Part shown: positions 25,936-34,954 of the stretch, piece by piece
How the letters are laid out: every line of letters begins with the position of its first letter
Numbering within the stretch: the first letter of the stretch is position 1
DNA from: CAVSWT01 sp963782985
GTDB lineage: Bacteria; Bacteroidota; Ignavibacteria; Ignavibacteriales; Ignavibacteriaceae
Reading direction: 5' to 3'
Assembly: GCA_963782985.1 (NCBI GenBank)
Contig: CAWALU010000006.1
Coordinates: 629,519-693,518 of the forward strand
DNA length: 64,000 nt
The notes under the pieces: generated by a model
Databases searched by the model: none
What the model was told of the DNA's origin: nothing
What the model saw: the letters and a program-made list of their open reading frames with translations, nothing else
Position numbers and translations under genes: made by a program

Positions 25936-26028
25936 AATTCTATAAATTTAATTTTAAATGACTGGGTTAAAATGATTATTTTAAATTACTAAATTTTAAA
26001 TTGAGTTGATTAAACAAAGGGCAATTTT

Positions 26029-26391
26029 ATGAAATTATTTTCTTTATCATTTTTCATCAGCATATTTCTTTCATCTTTTCTTTATTCGCAATCAAAATTA
26101 GAAGGTGATATAAATACAGCATATCAAAATGCCAAGAAGGGAGTATATTGGGCGTTGACAAACATCTCCGAAAAAAAATCCAAGTTAGATGAAGATTTAG
26201 TTGCCGATGATAAACTTTACGCTAAAGTAAAGCTGGAAAAAGTTATTGACGGCGTTAAAATTGAATCGAAGGGATTTAATAACTCAAATGAAGTGAATAT
26301 TATAATTTATAAATCAAATGAAACTTTGTTAAAGGAAGGCTACTTAAAAACCGAAGGGGAAACATTGCAGGAAGAAAAGAAGAAAAAATAG
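26029..26391 (+). CDS. Small secreted protein, unknown
   Basis: The 120-residue product begins with a clear signal peptide (MKLFSLSFFISIFLSSFLYS, cleavage near YSQ). The mature part is highly charged, Lys-rich, and alternates short hydrophobic strands (YAKVKLEKVIDGVKIESKGF), ending in a run of lysines. No family is recognised. An upstream AAAGGGCAATTTT could serve as ribosome-binding site for ATG 26029. It is divergent from the SMP-30 gene and convergent with the Rrf2 regulator, so it forms its own transcription unit. Confidence 0.72.
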   Translation: MKLFSLSFFISIFLSSFLYSQSKLEGDINTAYQNAKKGVYWALTNISEKKSKLDEDLVADDKLYAKVKLEKVIDGVKIESKGFNNSNEVNIIIYKSNETLLKEGYLKTEGETLQEEKKKK

Positions 26392-26433
26392 ATTAGCGGG
26401 CGGAAGATAATATTTTATTACTCGATGAATTTT

Positions 26434-26898
26434 TCAGTTTGAAATTTCCTCGTCAACAATTAAAGAATTTACAATTACTTTTGCTTCACTTTCACTCCCC
26501 AGTAAATCCTGCAAAGTTGTTTTATCTAGAACGCTGTCAACTAAATTTTGAACTGATTTCCACAAAGATCTGATTGAACAATCAATAGTATGAGTGCAGA
26601 TTGATTCAATGCCCGCGTGGTCGCTACAAAAATTTTCTTCAAAAAGTTTTCCTCCTAAAACAGCCAGCACATCGCCGATAATTATTTCATTCGCGGGGCG
26701 TGATAATTTGTAACCGCCGCTTTGCCCGCGGGAGCTATCAATGAAACCGCCGAGCCGAAGCAGTCTTAAAAGTTTCCCGGCAAGCGCAGTTGACAAACCT
26801 TCCATATCGCTTATTTCAGGAATAGTTAAACCGTTCGAGGCTTTAGCAATTCTTAATAAACATCGTAATCCATATTCTTCCTGCGAACTAAATTTCAT
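26434..26898 (-). CDS. Rrf2-family transcriptional regulator, probable SUF regulator
   Basis: The 154-residue protein is an Rrf2 winged-helix regulator: FSSQEEYGLRCLLRIAKA, IPEISDMEGLSTALAGKLLR and GFIDSSRGQSGGYKLSRP form the DNA-binding domain. Three cysteines (FCSDHAGIESICTHTIDC, spacing CX9CX5C) can bind an iron-sulphur cluster, like IscR and SufR with slightly different spacing. It lies at the distal end of the suf locus on the same strand, after a stem-loop, so it has its own or a read-through transcript. Control of the suf genes in response to cluster status is the likely role. Target sites were not identified. Confidence 0.9.
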   Translation of the reverse strand: MKFSSQEEYGLRCLLRIAKASNGLTIPEISDMEGLSTALAGKLLRLLRLGGFIDSSRGQSGGYKLSRPANEIIIGDVLAVLGGKLFEENFCSDHAGIESICTHTIDCSIRSLWKSVQNLVDSVLDKTTLQDLLGSESEAKVIVNSLIVDEEISN

Positions 26899-26950
26899 AT
26901 TTCTGTAACTCTAAAATTTCAATTATTATTTAACGTTTACTTTTTAATAG

Positions 26951-26986
26951 GAATGACTGCATGAAATTTTAATCATGCAATCATTC
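26951..26986. terminator. Stem-loop between bacilliredoxin and Rrf2 genes
   Basis: GAATGACTGCATGA (26951-26964) pairs with TCATGCAATCATTC (26973-26986) with one mismatch across an 8-nt loop. It lies downstream of the bacilliredoxin stop and upstream of the Rrf2 start on the minus strand. The trailing T tract is poor in that direction, so it is a candidate terminator or attenuator rather than a certain one. Confidence 0.5.
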
Positions 26987-27029
26987 TTTATTCAATCATT
27001 CAATCTTCATCTCATTTATTCAAACTACC

Positions 27030-27563
27030 TTATCCTTTATATAAAGGAATTTTTGATCCGCATTGTTTTGCATATTGAACTTCTGCAAATGCTTCAGCGG
27101 GAATTGATGGACCTTGCGCTGAGCAGTGTTCGTTGAAAACGCTTATCAATTCATTTGCAATGTGATCGGCATTGTAACCTTCAATGTCTAAACGCTGCAT
27201 AAAATAAATTAATACTCCGTTTTTAAATAATGCCACGCTTGGCGATGAAGGCGGATATTCTTCAATCATTTGTCTTACTCTATCGACCGCGTTTTTTTCT
27301 TGACCCGCAAACACGGTGTAAAGTTTATCGGGAATAATTTTATTCTGCAAAGCGAGAGAGACGCCGGGGCGGGCGCTGCCGGCGGCGCATCCGCATACTG
27401 AGTTTATCATAACTAAAGCTGTCTTATCATCGTTTACAGTTATAGCTTGGTCAACGTCTTGTACGGATAGTAATTCTTTAAATCCAACCGCCACTAATTC
27501 ATCGCGCATCGGCTGGACAGAATCCTGGTCATACATCGGTTGGCGTGAAAGTATATTGAACAT
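27030..27563 (-). CDS. BrxA/BrxB-family bacilliredoxin
   Basis: Bacilliredoxins remove bacillithiol from S-bacillithiolated proteins. The 177-residue protein has a thioredoxin fold with the family CGC motif in NSVCGCAAGSARPG and the conserved N-terminus YDQDSVQPMRDELVAVGF. Length is slightly more than the 140-150 residues of the Bacillus proteins, through a C-terminal extension (SAQGPSIPAEAFAEVQYA). It sits at the end of the suf cluster, which makes sense because BrxA/B and SUF components repair cluster-protein thiols. Whether this organism makes bacillithiol is not shown here. Confidence 0.9.
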   Translation of the reverse strand: MFNILSRQPMYDQDSVQPMRDELVAVGFKELLSVQDVDQAITVNDDKTALVMINSVCGCAAGSARPGVSLALQNKIIPDKLYTVFAGQEKNAVDRVRQMIEEYPPSSPSVALFKNGVLIYFMQRLDIEGYNADHIANELISVFNEHCSAQGPSIPAEAFAEVQYAKQCGSKIPLYKG

Positions 27564-27609
27564 TTGTACTCCTTATTTATTCAGTTAATATTTTTAAAAC
27601 GTTAAAGTT

Positions 27610-27629
27610 CAATCCGCCGTGGCGGATTG
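27610..27629. repeat. Perfect palindrome CAATCCGCC/GGCGGATTG
   Basis: CAATCCGCC (27610-27618) is separated by GT from its exact complement GGCGGATTG (27621-27629), followed on the plus strand by ATTTTTG. It lies between sufT and the bacilliredoxin gene. GC content is far above the surrounding sequence. It may be a dispersed palindromic element that doubles as a terminator. Confidence 0.6.
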
Positions 27630-27646
27630 ATTTTTGAATTATCTAA

Positions 27647-28006
27647 TCACATAAATCCTAATTCTACTTTTGCTACTTCGGACATCATATCTTTATCCCA
27701 TGGGGGATTCCAAACCAATTCTATTTTGCAGCTATTAACTTCGGGAATTGAAGCAACTTTGCTTTCAACTTCTCCCGGCAGCGAGCCGGCAACAGGACAG
27801 GCTGGAGAGGTTAAAGTCATTTTTAAAATTACATTTGCATCATTGTCAATTCTGATTTCATAAATTAAACCCAGCTCAAAAATATCTACGGGTATTTCGG
27901 GATCGTAACACGATTTTAACACCTGTATAATTCTATCCTCCAGCGCTTGCTTATTTAATTCAGCCATAGGTTTTATTTCACTTTTATTTTGAAATATATC
28001 TTCCAT
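27647..28006 (-). CDS. sufT: MIP18/DUF59-family iron-sulphur assembly factor
   Basis: The 119-residue protein is a DUF59/PaaD-like (SufT) factor that helps mature iron-sulphur proteins. Family blocks are YDPEIPVDIFELGLIYEIRI, LTSPACPVAGSLPGEV with the conserved Cys, and ELVWNPPWDKDMMSE. An internal ATG (MAELNKQ, residue 14) is an alternative start and would remove an N-terminal tail not seen in most relatives. It follows sufU on the same strand with a 38-bp gap, in the usual sufSU-T order of Bacteroidota and Gram-positive SUF operons. Confidence 0.92.
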   Translation of the reverse strand: MEDIFQNKSEIKPMAELNKQALEDRIIQVLKSCYDPEIPVDIFELGLIYEIRIDNDANVILKMTLTSPACPVAGSLPGEVESKVASIPEVNSCKIELVWNPPWDKDMMSEVAKVELGFM

Positions 28007-28044
28007 TCTCTAATCCAATCTATTAATGATTCGTCAAATCATTT

Positions 28045-28497
28045 TTATTCTGTTGTAATTTTTTCTTCATTCTTTAAAGCAGCTGACATTGTATGCCAGG
28101 CAAGTGAGGCGCATTTTACTCTTGCGGGAAATTCTTTTACTCCCGCAAAAACCGATAGCTTGCCAAGCGATTCTAAAGTTTCATTGTCATTAATTTTTCC
28201 GGTAATTAAATCATGAAATTTTTCGAATAAAATTTCAGTCTCGGCTACAGTTTTGCCTTTAACAATTGAACTCATTAATGAAGCCGACGCTTTTGAAATT
28301 GCGCAACCATTCCCTTGAAAAGAAATATCTTTCACTGCGTCATTTTCAACAAATAAATAAACATCAATTCTGTCGCCGCACAAAGGGTTGTAACCTTCGG
28401 CAAAATAATTAGCGTTATCTAACTTTTTAAAATTTCTTGGGCTCTTATTATGATCCAAGATTACTTGCTGATACAATTCTCTTAATTCAGCGTCCAT
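28045..28497 (-). CDS. sufU: SUF scaffold/sulfurtransferase SufU
   Basis: SufU accepts sulphur from SufS, in a zinc-dependent manner, for delivery to SufBCD. The 150-residue protein has the three conserved cysteines: NPLCGDRIDV, GNGCAISKASASLM and RVKCASLAWHTM, with the Asp after the first Cys that helps bind zinc. The short insert between the first and second Cys is the SufU-type one. The start codon overlaps the sufS stop by one base (TAATG on the minus strand), implying translational coupling with its partner enzyme. Confidence 0.95.
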   Translation of the reverse strand: MDAELRELYQQVILDHNKSPRNFKKLDNANYFAEGYNPLCGDRIDVYLFVENDAVKDISFQGNGCAISKASASLMSSIVKGKTVAETEILFEKFHDLITGKINDNETLESLGKLSVFAGVKEFPARVKCASLAWHTMSAALKNEEKITTE

Positions 28498-29750
28498 TAA
28501 TTAAAAACCTCTAAAACTTTTTTTAACGCTTTAATAAAAATATCAACTTCCTCTTTTGTGTTATACATTGCGAAGGACGCGCGGGAAGTTGCGGGAATAT
28601 TAAATCTATCCATTACCGGCTGCGTGCAATGATGTCCGGTTCTAATTGCAACGCCTTCAAAATCTATAAACGTTCCAATATCATGGGGATGGACGTCTTC
28701 AACAACAAATGAAAGAGCGCCGCTTTTATTTTTAGCCGTTCCAATAATTCTAATTTTATCTAACTTCAAAATTTCCTTAGTGGCATAATCAAGTAATTCA
28801 TTTTCGTGATGATAAATATTTTCCAATCCGATTTCATTTACATAATCTATTGCCGCGCCCAATCCAATTGCATCGGCAATGTTGGAAGTGCCTGCTTCAA
28901 ATTTATAAGGCAGTTCATTGAAAGTAGTTTTTTCAAATGTAACTTTTGAAATCATATCTCCGCCGCCCATAAATGGGGGCATAGCTTCTAATAAATTTTG
29001 TTTGCCGTATAAAATTCCAATTCCGGTGGGACCGTAAAGTTTGTGGCCGGAAAAAGCAAAAAAGTCGCAATCCAATTTTTGAACATCAATTGGGAAATGA
29101 CTTACAGCCTGCGCTGCATCAATTAAAACCGGGATATTATTTGAATGAGCGGTTTGTATTATTTTTTCAACCGGGTTAATGGTGCCTAAAGAATTTGAAA
29201 CATAAACAATAGAAATAAGTTTTGTTTTTTCTGAAATTAATTTTTCAAATTCTTCAAAAATAATTTCGCCATCGTCATTAATAGGGATCACTTTTATATT
29301 TAATTTTTTTTCAGAAGCAAGCAATTGCCAGGGGACTATGTTTGAATGATGTTCCATCGTAGAAATTATAATTTCATCGCCTTCGTTTAAATGACTTCCG
29401 CCGAAAGAATTTGCCACAAGATTAATTCCCTCGGTTGTGCCGCGCGTGAAAATTATTTCTTTTTCACTCTTGGCATTTATATACTTTTGAATTTTTACTC
29501 TTGAATTTTCAAACGCTTGTGTAGCGGCTTCGCTTAAAGTATGAACGCCGCGGTGAATATTTGAATTTATTGTCGAATAATAATTTGACAGCGAATCAAT
29601 AACTGCTTGCGGTTTTTGAGTTGTTGCCGCGTTATCAAAATAAACTAAAGGTTTTCCGTGAACTGTTTGTTTAAGAATCGGAAAATCATTTCTGATTTTT
29701 TCAACGTCAAAAGCGTTAATTGGTTTCTTATTTTTTATTGATAAGCTCAA
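28497..29750 (-). CDS. sufS: Cysteine desulfurase SufS
   Basis: SufS takes sulphur from cysteine to give alanine and an enzyme persulfide, feeding SUF cluster assembly. The 417-residue group II desulfurase shows YFDNAATTQKPQAVIDSL, the PLP-lysine segment FAFSGHKLYGPTGIGILYG and the persulfide cysteine in RTGHHCTQPVMDRF. MSLSIKNKKPIN is a short extension before the family start NDFPILKQTVHGKPL. It lies between sufD and sufU, co-directional, with 41 bp to sufD. No residue is missing. Confidence 0.97.
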   Translation of the reverse strand: MSLSIKNKKPINAFDVEKIRNDFPILKQTVHGKPLVYFDNAATTQKPQAVIDSLSNYYSTINSNIHRGVHTLSEAATQAFENSRVKIQKYINAKSEKEIIFTRGTTEGINLVANSFGGSHLNEGDEIIISTMEHHSNIVPWQLLASEKKLNIKVIPINDDGEIIFEEFEKLISEKTKLISIVYVSNSLGTINPVEKIIQTAHSNNIPVLIDAAQAVSHFPIDVQKLDCDFFAFSGHKLYGPTGIGILYGKQNLLEAMPPFMGGGDMISKVTFEKTTFNELPYKFEAGTSNIADAIGLGAAIDYVNEIGLENIYHHENELLDYATKEILKLDKIRIIGTAKNKSGALSFVVEDVHPHDIGTFIDFEGVAIRTGHHCTQPVMDRFNIPATSRASFAMYNTKEEVDIFIKALKKVLEVFN

Positions 29751-29791
29751 ATTTTTTATTCCGGTTTTAGAAGTTGTTAAAACTTCTAATT

Positions 29792-31108
29792 TTAGTTATT
29801 AAATTTTTTATTTAAAATTTCTTCAAGGTATTCGCGTACTTCTTTTATTTTTATTGAAGTTAAAACATCGCTTGCAAAGGCGTGAATCAAAATAGCTTTT
29901 GCTTTTTCTTTTCCAATGCCTCTTGAATTCAAATAAAACATAGACTCGTCATCAAGCTGTCCGATAGTAGCACCGTGTGAGCATTTAACGTCGTCAGCAA
30001 AAATTTCCAATTGCGGTTTTGTATTTACAAGCGCTTCATCAGATAAAATAATATTATTGTTTTCTTGAAATGCATTTGTCTTTTGCGCATCCTGCCGAAC
30101 AATTACTTTACCGTTAAAAACCCCTCTTGATTTACCGTCAAGTATTCCTTTGTAGTGTTCATGACTGTTGCAATTAGGTTTTGCGTGGTCAATTAAAGTG
30201 TGAGTATCAAAAAGCTGCGAGCCGTCTGTTAAAAATAATCCGTTCATCATGCACTCGCCGCCAACGTCGTTAAACTTTGAATTAAAATCATTGCGGGCGA
30301 TTGACGCTCCCAGTGAAATTGAATGCGAAGTAAAGTTGGATGAACGTTCCTGATCAACTTCCATTCTGGCTATGTGAAATGCGTTTTTACTTTCTTCTTG
30401 AAGTTTAATATGATCCACAATTGAATTTTCATCAGCAATAAATTCCGTTACCGTATTTGTAAAATAAATTGATTCATCTAAAGAAATGTAATGCTCGATT
30501 ATGGTTACCTGTGAATTTTTCCCTGCTACAAATAAATTGCGCGGCTGCGACAAAATCTCTATGCCGTTTGAATCATTAATAAATAAAACGTGAATAGGCT
30601 CTCCAACAACTTTACCATCCGGCACAAAAACAAATGCGCCGTCGCTTGTAAAAGCAGCGCTTAACGATGTAAAAATTTGTCCTTCTACCTCAGCGTATTT
30701 GCCAAAATGTTTTTCAACTATTTCAGAATTTTCTTCAATTGCTTTTGCAAGATTTTTAACTACCACGCCCTTAGTAATATTTTCTATGCGCGATAATTCT
30801 TCAGAATAAAATCCATTAACAAAAACTAAATGATTGTCCTTAATATTATCAAACAAAAATTTGCTAATGTCTTTATGCGTTAATTTTGTTTTGCCTTTTG
30901 AAGAAACAAAATTATGATTCAGCAATGGAGAAATATTTGTGTACTTCCATTCTTCGTCTTTAGTAGTGGGGAAGTCGAGTCCGCTAAAAGAATTAATAGC
31001 ATTTTTTCTTATTTGATGAATCGGTTTTTTGCTTTCGCCGTTGAGACTGTTTTCAAAAGTTTCAAAGCTTTTTATAAATCTATTTTTAAAATCTAAAACA
31101 TCGTTCAT
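29792..31108 (-). CDS. sufD: Fe-S assembly protein SufD
   Basis: SufD is the SufB-like partner in the SufBC2D scaffold. The 438-residue protein has the conserved N-terminal WKYTNISPLL and the right-handed beta-helix core ending in DDVKCSHGATIGQLDDESMF, YLNSRGIGKEKAKAILIHAF. The histidine and the cysteine-containing CSHGATIG of the C-terminal interface are present. Downstream 41 bp separates it from sufS, and sufC lies upstream by 45 bp. The start ATG at 31108 follows an A/T-rich leader without a strong ribosome-binding site, which is normal here. Confidence 0.96.
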   Translation of the reverse strand: MNDVLDFKNRFIKSFETFENSLNGESKKPIHQIRKNAINSFSGLDFPTTKDEEWKYTNISPLLNHNFVSSKGKTKLTHKDISKFLFDNIKDNHLVFVNGFYSEELSRIENITKGVVVKNLAKAIEENSEIVEKHFGKYAEVEGQIFTSLSAAFTSDGAFVFVPDGKVVGEPIHVLFINDSNGIEILSQPRNLFVAGKNSQVTIIEHYISLDESIYFTNTVTEFIADENSIVDHIKLQEESKNAFHIARMEVDQERSSNFTSHSISLGASIARNDFNSKFNDVGGECMMNGLFLTDGSQLFDTHTLIDHAKPNCNSHEHYKGILDGKSRGVFNGKVIVRQDAQKTNAFQENNNIILSDEALVNTKPQLEIFADDVKCSHGATIGQLDDESMFYLNSRGIGKEKAKAILIHAFASDVLTSIKIKEVREYLEEILNKKFNN

Positions 31109-31153
31109 TTTATTTTTTTAACTTTCGTTTTAAAGTTCATTCCAATAGTAAGT

Positions 31154-31918
31154 TTAAGAATTTACTAATTCATTTTTATCTTCTTTAATCCAATCGTAGC
31201 CTTTTTCTTCAAGCTCCATAGCCAATTCCTTACCGCCGGATTTTACAATTCTTCCTTTATAAAGAACGTGAACAAAATCGGGGACAATGTAATTTAAAAG
31301 TCTTTGATAATGGGTAACCACGATGGTAGAAGTGTCTTTTGTCTTTAATTTATTGACGCCGTTTGCAACTATTCTTAAGGCGTCAATATCAAGCCCTGAA
31401 TCAGTTTCATCCAAAATAGAAAGCTTTGGTTCTAAAACCGCCATTTGAAAAATTTCATTTCTTTTTTTCTCACCGCCGGAAAAACCTTCATTAACCGAAC
31501 GGCTTAAAAGTGATTGATCTAATTCCACAAGCTTCATTCTATCTTTTATTAATGAAAGAAAATCCATAGTATCCAATTCTTCTTCGCCTCTATATTTTCT
31601 TATTTCATTTAAAGCGGTTTTTAAAAGATTAGTATTGCTAACCCCGGGAATCTCAACCGGATATTGAAAAGCTAAAAATATTCCTTCTCTTGCTCTATCT
31701 TCAGTTGAAAGATCAAATAAATTTTTACCGTTAAAAATTACTTCGCCTTTGGTAATTTCGTATTCTTCTTTTCCGGCAAGAACCTGTGCAAGCGTGCTTT
31801 TGCCTGAACCGTTGGGACCCATAATAGCGTGAACTTCTCCCGCATTAACTTTTAAATTTATACCTTTTAATATTTCTTTACCTTCAACTTTAACAAATAA
31901 ATTTTTTACTTCTAACAT
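31154..31918 (-). CDS. sufC: Fe-S assembly ATPase SufC
   Basis: SufC is the ABC-type ATPase of the SufBC2D complex. The 254-residue protein has Walker A GPNGSGKST, the Q-loop FLAFQYPVEIPGV, the signature EGFSGGEKKRNEIFQ and Walker B LSILDETDSGLD, with the SufC-specific FSGGEKKR. The switch histidine is in VVTHYQRLL. It is soluble and hydrolyses ATP to reshape the scaffold during cluster building. It sits between sufB (61 bp) and sufD (45 bp) on the same strand. Confidence 0.97.
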   Translation of the reverse strand: MLEVKNLFVKVEGKEILKGINLKVNAGEVHAIMGPNGSGKSTLAQVLAGKEEYEITKGEVIFNGKNLFDLSTEDRAREGIFLAFQYPVEIPGVSNTNLLKTALNEIRKYRGEEELDTMDFLSLIKDRMKLVELDQSLLSRSVNEGFSGGEKKRNEIFQMAVLEPKLSILDETDSGLDIDALRIVANGVNKLKTKDTSTIVVTHYQRLLNYIVPDFVHVLYKGRIVKSGGKELAMELEEKGYDWIKEDKNELVNS

Positions 31919-31979
31919 TTTATTCCTTAATGAAATTGATTCTATTTTAATTTTTTTTTAAACTTTTGATTTTTACTAA

Positions 31980-33428
31980 CTATCCAACACTTCCTTCAAG
32001 ACTAATGCTTAAAAGCTTTTGCGCTTCCACGGCAAATTCCATAGGAAGTTCTTTAAAAACTTCTTTACAATAACCGTTTACAATTAAACCGATAGCGTCT
32101 TCAGTAGAAATTCCGCGCTGATTTAAATAGAAGATTTGGTCTTCGCCAATTTTTGAAGTTGTGGCTTCATGCTCAATTTGCGCCGATGGATTATTAATTT
32201 CTAAATAAGGGAAAGTATGAGCGCCGCATCTGTCTCCAATTAAAAGAGAATCGCATTGGGAAAAATTTCTGGCGTTATCCGCTTTCTTAATAATTTTAAC
32301 TAAACCCCTGTAGCTGTTTTGACTTTTGCCGGCGGAAATTCCTTTAGAAATAATCGTGCTTCGGGTATTTTTTCCAAGATGAATCATTTTTGTTCCGGTG
32401 TCTGCCTGCTGATAATTATTAGTCATTGCAACAGAATAAAATTCACCAATTGAATTATCGCCTTGCAAAATACAACTTGGATATTTCCAGGTAATTGCGG
32501 AGCCGGTTTCAACTTGCGTCCAAGAAATTTTAGAATTGACTCCGCGGCAAGCTCCGCGTTTAGTTACAAAATTAAAAATTCCGCCTTTGCCTTCCTTATC
32601 GCCGGCATACCAATTCTGAACGGTTGAATATTTTATCTGAGCATTATCTAAAGCAACCAATTCTACCACCGCCGCATGCAATTGATTTTCATCTCTCATT
32701 GGAGCGGTGCAGCCTTCCAAATAACTAACATAAGCGCCTTCATCTGCAATAATTAATGTACGCTCAAACTGTCCGGTATTGGCTGCATTAATTCTAAAAT
32801 AAGTTGAAAGCTCCATTGGGCAGCGAACGCCTTTAGGAATATAGACAAACGAGCCGTCGCTAAATACTGCCGAATTAAGTGTTGCAAAAAAATTATCAGT
32901 GTAAGGAACAACGCTTCCGAGATATTTTTTTACAAGATCGGGATGATTTTTAATTGCTTCGGAAATTGGGCAAAAAATTATTCCTTCCTTAGCAAGAGTT
33001 TCTTTAAAAGTTGTTGCAACTGAAACCGAATCGAATACAGCGTCGACCGCAACATTGCTCAAACGTTTTTGCTCGTCTAAAGAAATTCCTAATTTGTTAA
33101 AAGTCTCAAGCATTTCAGGGTCAACTTCATCAAGGCTATTTAATTTCGGTTTCTTTTTTGGCGCAGAATAATAGGATATATCCTGATAATTAATCTTTTT
33201 GTATTTTACATTTGACCAATGCGGTTCTTCCATTTTAAGCCAATGGCGATATGCTTTTAATCTCCATTCCAGCATCCAAACAGGCTCATTCTTCACAGCC
33301 GAAAGTTGTTGAATTACTTCTTCATTAAGTCCAATAGGAAAACTTTCGGAATCAATATCACTTACAAATCCATATTTATATTCTTTATTGGCTAATTGTT
33401 CAATGGCGGAAGTTTCGGTGGCACTCAT
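31980..33428 (-). CDS. sufB: Fe-S assembly scaffold SufB
   Basis: SufB is the main scaffold on which the cluster forms. From ATG 33428 the protein has 482 residues, the family norm. Blocks include KPKLNSLDEVDPEMLETFNK, YIPKGVRCPMELSTYFRINA, EGCTAPMRDENQLHAAVVEL, ISKGISAGKSQNSYRGLV and the C-terminal EHEATTSKIGEDQIFYLNQR. A longer reading frame begins at 33491, but its 21 extra residues are not family-like, and AGGATATTTT directly precedes the 33428 ATG. It is the first gene of sufB-C-D-S-U-T; its 280-bp upstream region is shared with the divergent glycosyltransferase. Confidence 0.96.
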   Translation of the reverse strand: MSATETSAIEQLANKEYKYGFVSDIDSESFPIGLNEEVIQQLSAVKNEPVWMLEWRLKAYRHWLKMEEPHWSNVKYKKINYQDISYYSAPKKKPKLNSLDEVDPEMLETFNKLGISLDEQKRLSNVAVDAVFDSVSVATTFKETLAKEGIIFCPISEAIKNHPDLVKKYLGSVVPYTDNFFATLNSAVFSDGSFVYIPKGVRCPMELSTYFRINAANTGQFERTLIIADEGAYVSYLEGCTAPMRDENQLHAAVVELVALDNAQIKYSTVQNWYAGDKEGKGGIFNFVTKRGACRGVNSKISWTQVETGSAITWKYPSCILQGDNSIGEFYSVAMTNNYQQADTGTKMIHLGKNTRSTIISKGISAGKSQNSYRGLVKIIKKADNARNFSQCDSLLIGDRCGAHTFPYLEINNPSAQIEHEATTSKIGEDQIFYLNQRGISTEDAIGLIVNGYCKEVFKELPMEFAVEAQKLLSISLEGSVG

Positions 33429-33708
33429 AAAATATCCTAATATCCTTTTTTGAGAATTTATTTTATTAGTTAGATTTTTTTCTCTTTTCAAACCTAAATA
33501 ATCTATACAAAAAAGTCAAGATTGACGAATGAGAATGAAGCTCTATGTATATTTGAACACTTAAAAAAAATTCAAACAAATATTTTAAGGTAAATTTTTT
33601 TGAGTCGGCAATGTAAATTGTTTTGACGCTCCCAATTGTTTTTAACTTTTTATTCGATTAATTTGGCGTACATTTTTTGCCGTATATTTATTTTACATCG
33701 AGAGACAT

Positions 33709-34813
33709 TTGGAAGAAAATATTATTATCAACAGTCAAAACAATCAAGAATCAAAATCCGAATCTAATCAAAAAGAGGGGAGTAAAAATTCTTCAGAAAA
33801 ATCTTACACCAAACGCCCTTATTACAATAGAAGAAAGCGTTATTACGATAAGCAAACCTCGCCTCAGCAGCAGCGTGAAAATTCAATTTTTAAAAAACTT
33901 TCCGTTGTAATTCCATTATTAAATGAAGAAGAATCAATTTACCCTCTTGCAATGGAGATTAAAAAATCCGTTAAAAGTTTAAATATTGGTTTAGAGGTTA
34001 TTTTTGTAGATGACGGCAGCAGTGATAATTCATTAAAAAATATACGCGATATTTGTCGGCAAGACAAGAGATACAGATATATTAGTTTTAGAAAAAATTA
34101 TGGTAAATCAGCGGCGCTGCACGTTGGATTTAAAGAAGCTACAGGCGATGTGGTTATTACAATGGACGCCGATCTTCAAGACGATCCCAATGAAATTCCG
34201 AATCTCATAAAAAAGTTAGAAGAAGGTTACGACGTGGTTAGCGGCTGGAAAAAAGTAAGACACGATCCATTTGTGAAAAAGCAATCTTCAAAGTTTTTTA
34301 ATTTTATTACTCGAATGTTGAGCGGGATAAATATTCATGATTTTAATTGCGGACTAAAAGCCTACCGAAAAGAAGTAGTTGAAAATATTAAAGTTTACGG
34401 CGAGCTTCATCGTTACATTCCCGTTTTAGCTGATTGGCAGGGATTTAAAATTACAGAAATCCCGGTTAAGCACCACGCGCGCAGGTACGGCAAAACAAAA
34501 TTTGGAATATCAAGATTCTTCAAAGGTTTTTTAGATTTAATAACCGTTATTTTTGCCACCCGTTATATAAAAAGACCGATGCATCTTTTTGGATTTTTGG
34601 GAGCGTTGTCATTTGTGGTGGGAATTTTTGTAAATGGATATTTAACCTTCCTTGTGGATTTCAGGGCATTCGTTAAGTAACCGTCCTATGCTGTTTTTAG
34701 GAATTTTATTAATCATAGTAGGCGTACAATTTTTTTCAGTTGGTTTGCTGGGCGAAATGCTGGTTAATAATTTTTTAAATGAAAAAGAATACAGTATAAA
34801 AGAAAAGGGATGA
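33709..34813 (+). pseudogene. Family 2 glycosyltransferase (DPM1/GtrB-like), one frameshift near the 3' end
   Basis: The N-terminal 55 residues are polar and disordered. The GT-A domain shows SVVIPLLNEEESIYPLA, VFVDDGSSDNSL and MDADLQDDPNEIP (the metal-binding DxD), then HDFNCGLKAYRKEVV and HHARRYGKTKFG. Such enzymes move sugars from nucleotide donors to polyprenyl phosphate. The frame ends at 34680 in the first of two membrane helices. From 34655 the next frame gives WISGHSLSNRPMLFLGILLI and ends at 34813, restoring the second helix, so one extra T in CCTTG (about 34652) broke it. The start is TTG 33709. The catalytic domain itself is whole; the loss may be a sequence error. Confidence 0.85.
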
Positions 34814-34954
34814 TTAATAGAGTTCAAGTTCAAGATAAAGTTTAAGCTGTATTTACAAAAAATCTTGTTATCATTTATATTCATCCGCTTAAAATGCCTT
34901 TCAAAAATAAAATTACAATTAACTTTTGACATAATGACAATTGACACATAAAAA

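Noticed and set aside
33429..33491. Longer SufB start
   Set aside because: The extra 21 residues lack homology; a ribosome-binding site fits the ATG at 33428.
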